Shown here piece by piece: positions 59,812-64,000 of a stretch of 64,000 nucleotides of DNA; within the stretch, counting starts at the first letter, position 1; the number at the start of each line of letters is the position of its first letter. The notes under the pieces are model-generated. The model worked only from the letters and a program-made list of their open reading frames with translations. It searched no databases and had not been told where the DNA came from. Made by a program: the position numbers and the translations under genes. The DNA comes from Streptosporangiaceae bacterium. Its GTDB lineage: Bacteria > Actinomycetota > Actinomycetes > Streptosporangiales > Streptosporangiaceae. The DNA lies in the NCBI GenBank assembly GCA_025934375.1, contig JAICYD010000006.1, forward strand, positions 49,762 to 113,761, given 5' to 3'.

Positions 59812-59969
59812 GGGCCGATCTTAGGCGCACGAGAACTCTCCGTGCGGCGCAAATGCCCGCCGCGAATCCCGACCGTGACTGCCCGGCCCGCGAGCGGGTG
59901 TGGTTTCCTGGCGATGCCGCTGGGGCATGCCCGGCGAGCCTGACCGAACGCATTGGAGGCGAAGCGCGC

Positions 59970-60695
59970 ATGAGCAGCCAGGTAGAGCGCCCGGAGCAGG
60001 CGCTGGAGTGGGTCTCGGACGGGACGCGGCGGCTGCTCGGCGCGCTCGCCAACCTCACCGACGCGGAACTGGACGAGCCAACCTTGCTGCCCGGGTGGAA
60101 TCGTCGCCACCTGCTGGCCCACATCGCCAATAACGCGACTGCCCTGCGAAACCTCGTCCAGTGGGCCTTGACCGGGGAAGAGCGGCCCATGTACGCCTCC
60201 AGCGAGCAGCGCGCCGCCGATATTGAGGCGGTCGCGGTGGCTCCGGCCGGCGAACTGCGCGAGCTGGTCGCCGCCACGGCCGCCGCGCTATGGGATGACC
60301 TGGACGGGATGCCAGAAGAGGCCTGGTCCGCGCAGATCGTCACCGCTCAGGGCGTGAACCGCAACGCCGCCGAGATCCCGTGGATGCGCGTCCGTGAGCT
60401 CTACGTGCACGCCGTCGACCTCGACGCCGGGATCGCGTTCGCCGACCTGCCCGCGTCGTTCATGGCCGCGCTGCTCGATGACATCGCCAACCGCCGGACC
60501 ATCGCCAGCAACGGCCCCGCCCTGGCCCTCGCGGCCGTCGATACCGACGGCCGGTGGACTGTAGGCGGCACCGGCGAGCCAGTCGCGGTCGAGGCCCCGC
60601 TCGCCGTCCTCACCGCCTGGCTATCGGGCCGCCCGGTCGCCGCCCTCACCGACGCCGACGGCGCCCCCGCCCCTGACCTCCCCGCCTGGCTCTGA
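59970..60695 (+). CDS. Maleylpyruvate-isomerase-family mycothiol-type enzyme
   Basis: A 241-residue DinB/MDMPI-fold protein. The first metal/thiol site is LLPGWNRRHLLAHIANNA, and the later VRELYVHAVDLDAG supplies the second His; the Trp/Arg start block TLLPGW is family-typical. Members use mycothiol for isomerisation or conjugation of ring-cleavage products, but many are uncharacterised. ATG 59970 with GGAGG ten bases before. Position near fumarylacetoacetase hints at aromatic catabolism; there is no gentisate dioxygenase nearby. Confidence 0.82.
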   Translation: MSSQVERPEQALEWVSDGTRRLLGALANLTDAELDEPTLLPGWNRRHLLAHIANNATALRNLVQWALTGEERPMYASSEQRAADIEAVAVAPAGELRELVAATAAALWDDLDGMPEEAWSAQIVTAQGVNRNAAEIPWMRVRELYVHAVDLDAGIAFADLPASFMAALLDDIANRRTIASNGPALALAAVDTDGRWTVGGTGEPVAVEAPLAVLTAWLSGRPVAALTDADGAPAPDLPAWL

Positions 60696-60818
60696 CCCCC
60701 GTCCGGAACGGGATATTCGTGCGGGCGCTGCGGCGGGCGCAGGTAGCATCGGTCCTGAATCCAGGACCTGGCAGGCAGGCCCTGAAACCCAGCCAACACC
60801 TACCGAAAGCAGCTCACC

Positions 60819-62798
60819 GTGTCCCAGATCACCGTCCACGTGCTCGACCGCCAGTCCCAGCGGGCCGATCGCGAGGTCACGACTGGGACGACCGCCGCCG
60901 ACCTGTTCGCCGGCGACCGGGACGTCGTGGTGGCCCGGGTCGACGGGCAACTGCGCGACCTCGCCTGGGTGCTCGCCGACGGGGATGACGTCGAGCCGGT
61001 CTTCGCCGACTCCGCCGACGGCCGCAGCGTCATCCGGCACTCCACCGCCCACGTCATGGCCCAGGCCGTGCAGGAGCTGTTCGCCGAGGCCAAGCTGGGG
61101 ATCGGGCCGCCCATCGAGAACGGCTTCTACTACGACTTCCAGGTCGGCACCGCGTTCACCCCTGAGGACCTGAAGCGGATCGAGTCGCGGATGCGCGACA
61201 TCGTCAAGCAGGGCCAGCGATTCGTCCGCCGCGAGGTCAGCGACGAGGAGGCGCGCGGCGAACTGTCCGGCGAGCCGTTCAAGCTCGAGCTGATCGGGAT
61301 CAAGGGCAAGGCCGGGGCCGACGACGAGGCGTCCACCGAGGTGGGCGCGGGCGTGCTGACCATCTACGACAACGTGGACGCCAAGACCGGCGAGCTGTGC
61401 TGGAAGGACCTGTGCCGCGGCCCGCACGTGCCCTCGACCCGAAGCATCCCCGCGTTCAAGCTGATGCGCAGCGGCGGCGCGTACTGGCGCGGCAGCGAGA
61501 AGAACCCGCAGCTTCAGCGGATCTATGGCACCGCCTGGGAGACCCGAGCGGCGCAAGATGACTACCTCAGGATGCTGGAGGAGGCCGAGCGGCGCGACCA
61601 CCGCAAGCTCGGCGCGGAACTTGACCTGTTCTCCTTCCCCGACGAGATCGGCTCCGGCCTCGCCGTCTTCCACCCCAAGGGCGGGATCATCCGCCGCGAG
61701 ATGGAGAACTACTCGCGCCGCCGCCACGAGGACGCGGGCTACTCCTTCGTCAACACCCCGCACATCAGCAAGTCGCACCTGTTCGAGACCTCGGGGCACC
61801 TGCCCTATTACGCGGACACGATGTTCCCGCCGATGGAGCTTGAGGGCGCCGAGTACTATCTCAAGGCCATGAACTGCCCGATGCACAACCTGATCTTCCG
61901 AGCGCGCGGGCGGTCCTACCGGGAGCTGCCGCTGCGGCTGTTCGAGTTCGGCACCGTGTACCGGTACGAGAAGTCCGGCGTGGTGCACGGGCTGACCCGG
62001 GTGCGCGGGCTGACCATGGACGACTCGCACATCTACTGCACTCGCGAGCAGATGGAGGACGAGCTGAGGTCCGTGCTCTCCTTCATCCTCGACCTGCTGC
62101 GCGATTACGGCCTGTCCGACTTCTACCTGGAGCTGTCCACCCGGGGTTACTCCGACAAGTTCATCGGGTCGGATGAGGAGTGGGAGTCGGCGACCAACAC
62201 CCTGCGGACCGTCGCCGAGGCATCCGGGCTCGAGCTCGTGCCCGACCCCGGCGGCGCCGCGTTCTACGGGCCGAAGATCTCCGTGCAAGCCCGCGACGCG
62301 ATCGGCCGGACCTGGCAGATGTCCACCGTCCAGCTCGACTTCAACCAGCCCAAGCGATTCGAGCTGGAGTACCAGGCCGCCGACGGTAGCAGGCAGCAGC
62401 CGATCATGATCCACCGGGCGCTGTTCGGCTCGATCGAGCGGTTCATGGGCGTGCTGATCGAGCACTACGCGGGCGCGCTCCCGCCGTGGCTAGCCCCCGT
62501 CCAGGTGGTCGGCATCCCGATCTCCGACGCGCACGTCCCGTACCTGGAGTCCGTGGCCGAGCGGCTGCGCGCCTCCCGCGTCCGGGTCGACGTCGACTCC
62601 GGCGACGACCGGATGCAGAAGAAGATCCGCACCGCGCAGAAGCAGAAGATCCCGTTCATGCTGCTGGCCGGGGACGACGACGTCGCCGCGGGCGCGGTCT
62701 CGTTCCGCTACCGCGACGGCTCCCAGAAGAACGGCGTCCCCGTCGACGAGGCCATCGCCGAGATCACCCAAGCCGTGGAAACCCGCGCCCAGGTGTAA
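60819..62798 (+). CDS. thrS: Threonyl-tRNA synthetase
   Basis: Class II synthetase, 659 residues. TGS-type domain (about 1-65), editing/second additional domain ([20 protein letters not shown]), catalytic core with [42 protein letters not shown] and an anticodon-binding domain near the end ([21 protein letters not shown]). GTG start. I see no convincing T-box in the 120 bp upstream. The 3' end is antisense to a minus-strand frame (62490-63044). Confidence 0.96.
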   Translation: MSQITVHVLDRQSQRADREVTTGTTAADLFAGDRDVVVARVDGQLRDLAWVLADGDDVEPVFADSADGRSVIRHSTAHVMAQAVQELFAEAKLGIGPPIENGFYYDFQVGTAFTPEDLKRIESRMRDIVKQGQRFVRREVSDEEARGELSGEPFKLELIGIKGKAGADDEASTEVGAGVLTIYDNVDAKTGELCWKDLCRGPHVPSTRSIPAFKLMRSGGAYWRGSEKNPQLQRIYGTAWETRAAQDDYLRMLEEAERRDHRKLGAELDLFSFPDEIGSGLAVFHPKGGIIRREMENYSRRRHEDAGYSFVNTPHISKSHLFETSGHLPYYADTMFPPMELEGAEYYLKAMNCPMHNLIFRARGRSYRELPLRLFEFGTVYRYEKSGVVHGLTRVRGLTMDDSHIYCTREQMEDELRSVLSFILDLLRDYGLSDFYLELSTRGYSDKFIGSDEEWESATNTLRTVAEASGLELVPDPGGAAFYGPKISVQARDAIGRTWQMSTVQLDFNQPKRFELEYQAADGSRQQPIMIHRALFGSIERFMGVLIEHYAGALPPWLAPVQVVGIPISDAHVPYLESVAERLRASRVRVDVDSGDDRMQKKIRTAQKQKIPFMLLAGDDDVAAGAVSFRYRDGSQKNGVPVDEAIAEITQAVETRAQV

Positions 62799-63044
62799 CG
62801 GATGCTTGTGCATTTCGCCGTCGCCACCGATTAGATCGGTTGCGGTGAAGAGATAGAGGAAGTGGCGGTCCAGTTCATCGGGGGACAGAGCCATTAGGCC
62901 GCACGCGCACGTTAGCGCTGGCCTTCCCTCTTCATGGACCTTACCGTCACTTCCCCTGTTGTCTTCGGGAGTGAAGACCTCCAGCAGGTGATCGGTCAGC
63001 GTTTCGGCTGGGGTTTCGGTGAAGCCGCAGGAGCAATCGGCCAT
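62490..63044 (-). CDS. Duplicated CxCG small protein whose frame runs on antisense to thrS
   Basis: A 184-codon frame in which only the first ~80 residues (63044 to about 62800) look real. They contain two similar units: [21 protein letters not shown]...GSDGKVH and [21 protein letters not shown]...GGDGEMH, each a CxCG plus His, consistent with two small metal sites. The rest is Gly/Asp/Val-rich antisense of thrS up to TAG at 62490. It has a GAAAGG site before ATG 63044 and sits 11 bp after an anti-sigma-type ATPase gene. Function unknown, probably linked to the neighbouring regulators. Confidence 0.6.
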   Translation of the reverse strand: MADCSCGFTETPAETLTDHLLEVFTPEDNRGSDGKVHEEGRPALTCACGLMALSPDELDRHFLYLFTATDLIGGDGEMHKHPLHLGAGFHGLGDLGDGLVDGDAVLLGAVAVAERDRARGDVVVPGQQHERDLLLLRGADLLLHPVVAGVDVDPDAGGAQPLGHGLQVRDVRVGDRDADHLDGG

Positions 63045-63055
63045 GGCCGGACCTT

Positions 63056-63472
63056 TCAGGGGAGTTGGAACCACGTCGTGAGCTGGGTTTCGCGGCGGTG
63101 GTAGCCCCAGGCGGCGGCTAGTTCCTCGACCAGGTGCAGGCCACGGCCGTCTTCGCCGTCGCTGGCGGCGCGGGGGACTGGATCGGTGGGGCCGCCGTTG
63201 TCGGTGACCTCGATCAGGGTCTCGTCGGGGGCGACCGCCACGATGACCGTGATCGTGCCGCCGTGCTGGCCGGAGGCGCTGTGCCGCAAGCTATTGGTGA
63301 CCAGCTCGCTGACCAGCAAGGCGGCGGTGCCGTCGTCGTCGCGGGCGTGCGCGCGCAGGACCAGGGCGGTGAACTCCCGGGCCGTCCGCACCTGTTCGGG
63401 CTCACCAGGAATGGCCAGCGCGGAGATGAGCATTGCTCCTGTGTCAGCCGGCGTCTGCGCCTTTGCAGGCAT
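63056..63472 (-). CDS. Anti-sigma-type serine kinase-like ATPase (HATPase)
   Basis: A 138-residue GHKL ATPase of the RsbW/SpoIIAB-like group: N box LLVSELVTNSLRHSA, G1 VTDNGGP, and a late GRGLHLVEELAAAWGY. Typical of actinomycete anti-sigma/regulatory ATPases found next to XRE-Scr1 genes. AGGAGG precedes the ATG. Divergent from the HTH gene across 123 bp; a WhiJ/AbaA-type developmental locus is suspected. Confidence 0.85.
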   Translation of the reverse strand: MPAKAQTPADTGAMLISALAIPGEPEQVRTAREFTALVLRAHARDDDGTAALLVSELVTNSLRHSASGQHGGTITVIVAVAPDETLIEVTDNGGPTDPVPRAASDGEDGRGLHLVEELAAAWGYHRRETQLTTWFQLP

Positions 63473-63595
63473 CGCGCGTTTCCTCCTGTTTGTCGGCGTG
63501 GTCCGCGCGTTAACCTTTCACCGGTTGCCATACTGTGCTCAACAGGTAACGCCATGTCGTAGGAGCCATAGCGGGATCGCTAAGGAGGGCTAAGG

Positions 63596-64000
63596 ATGGC
63601 GGCACGGCCTAAGGACCAGGACGCGATATCGGCTTTCGCCGAGGAATTGAAGGCGTGGCGGGCCACGCGCGGCTGGACCCAAGGGGAGCTAGCGGCCAAG
63701 GTCAACTACAGCGAATCGCTCATCGCCCTGGTAGAGACCTGCCGCAGCGCCGCCACCATGGACCTGGGCCGGGCACTGGACCGGGTCTTCGGCACCCCCG
63801 GCTACGCCCCCGCGACCGGCAACCGGCCCGAGGCACCGGGAACGTTCATGCGACTGGCGGCCCGGATCCGCAAGCTGTCGTTCCCAGTCGCGTTCCGCCC
63901 GTTCACCGACTTCGAGGAAGACGCGACCGCGCTCTACATCTTCGAGCCTGCCCTGTTCCCCGGCCTGTTTCAGGTCGAGGAGTACGCCCATGCAGTGCTA
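63596..64000 (+). CDS. XRE/Scr1-family HTH regulator, 3' end outside window
   Basis: A 135-codon fragment open to the right edge. The XRE helix-turn-helix (about 10-60) reads FAEELKAWRATRGWTQGELA, then NYSESLIALVETC, followed by the start of the DUF5753/Scr1 output domain (LYIFEPALFPGLFQVEEYAHAVL). Such proteins pair with small DUF397 proteins and with HATPase neighbours in sporulation or toxin-antitoxin-like loci. The GGAGGG ribosome site lies eight bases before the ATG. Confidence 0.88.
   Translation, partial: MAARPKDQDAISAFAEELKAWRATRGWTQGELAAKVNYSESLIALVETCRSAATMDLGRALDRVFGTPGYAPATGNRPEAPGTFMRLAARIRKLSFPVAFRPFTDFEEDATALYIFEPALFPGLFQVEEYAHAVL

Noticed and set aside
60700..60818. T-box or other tRNA-sensing leader upstream of thrS
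   Set aside because: No T-box consensus or matching specifier loop visible in the 120 bp; probably a simple leader.
60621..62465. 614-codon minus-strand frame antisense to thrS
   Set aside because: Composition is that of a GC-rich shadow (Val/Gly/Leu/Asp); thrS is unambiguous on the other strand.
1..64000. CRISPR arrays, integrase, transposase, tRNA or rRNA genes
   Set aside because: None seen on either strand by inspection; the tandem repeats found are contiguous without spacers.

Overview
The window is very GC-rich, densely coded DNA with many GTG and TTG starts and frequent 4-nt ATGA/GTGA overlaps. Several features point to a soil-type actinomycete: an IdeR/DmdR-type iron box, a maleylpyruvate-isomerase-like (mycothiol-type) enzyme, a SigJ-type sigma factor, the holin/DUF3618/DUF4235 envelope trio, NarL-type two-component pairs, an Scr1-type XRE regulator beside an anti-sigma-like ATPase, and secreted hydrolases. 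The genus cannot be fixed from the sequence alone. I saw no rRNA, tRNA, CRISPR array, integrase or transposase.

Layout. 1-5 kb: SNF2 helicase (5' cut by the window edge), coupled SWIM protein, secreted SGNH hydrolase. 5-9 kb: a coupled signalling block of histidine kinase, kinase-like partner without a phosphorylatable His, LuxR response regulator and GntR/FCD regulator. 9-13 kb: a gamma-glutamylation cassette (glutamine-synthetase-like ligase, gamma-glutamyl hydrolase, internally deleted aldehyde dehydrogenase, SDR). 11.6-17.5 kb: MFS exporter and FAD oxidoreductase, divergent from a NarL-type kinase/regulator pair. 17.6-21.3 kb: ribose-type ABC importer. 22-25.7 kb: VOC protein and a large membrane GGDEF-EAL protein. 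25.9-28.1 kb: DUF2249-cupin protein with a cysteine-containing HTH regulator. 28.2-29.7 kb: CsbD and the envelope trio. 29.7-31.4 kb: PEP-mutase-family enzyme and an unknown gene behind an iron box. 31.5-38.8 kb: davA/davB-like lysine monooxygenase route, PYROXD2-like oxidoreductase, CoA-binding protein, metY and metX. 38.8-46.2 kb: OsmC, a flavoprotein lacking a normal start codon, YciI, transglutaminase-like protein, GH18 enzyme, DUF72, VOC, SigJ and an NmrA-type protein. 46.6-54.1 kb: a large secreted peptidase and an exopolysaccharide-type operon (small membrane protein, GT2, frameshifted deacetylase, GH26 lipoprotein). 54.2-62.8 kb: two-component genes, a large membrane protein, fumarylacetoacetase, L,D-transpeptidase, mycothiol-type isomerase and thrS. 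62.5-64 kb: a duplicated CxCG protein, an anti-sigma-type ATPase and an Scr1-family HTH gene cut by the right edge.

Functional threads. Nitrogen and amino-acid catabolism recurs: gamma-glutamyl amines, lysine to 5-aminovalerate, the terminal step of tyrosine breakdown, and methionine synthesis by direct sulfhydrylation. Envelope and exopolysaccharide biology forms a second thread (c-di-GMP enzyme, GT2/deacetylase/GH26, L,D-transpeptidase, GH18, secreted peptidase). The most unusual observations are a peptidase whose catalytic residues look sedolisin-like (E-x3-D, D, S) in a subtilisin-like chain, a well-formed iron box on an unknown gene, a palindromic insertion inside metX, a flavoprotein whose only plausible start is ATC, an in-frame loss of about 200 codons in an aldehyde dehydrogenase, and a 1-nt frameshift in the deacetylase.
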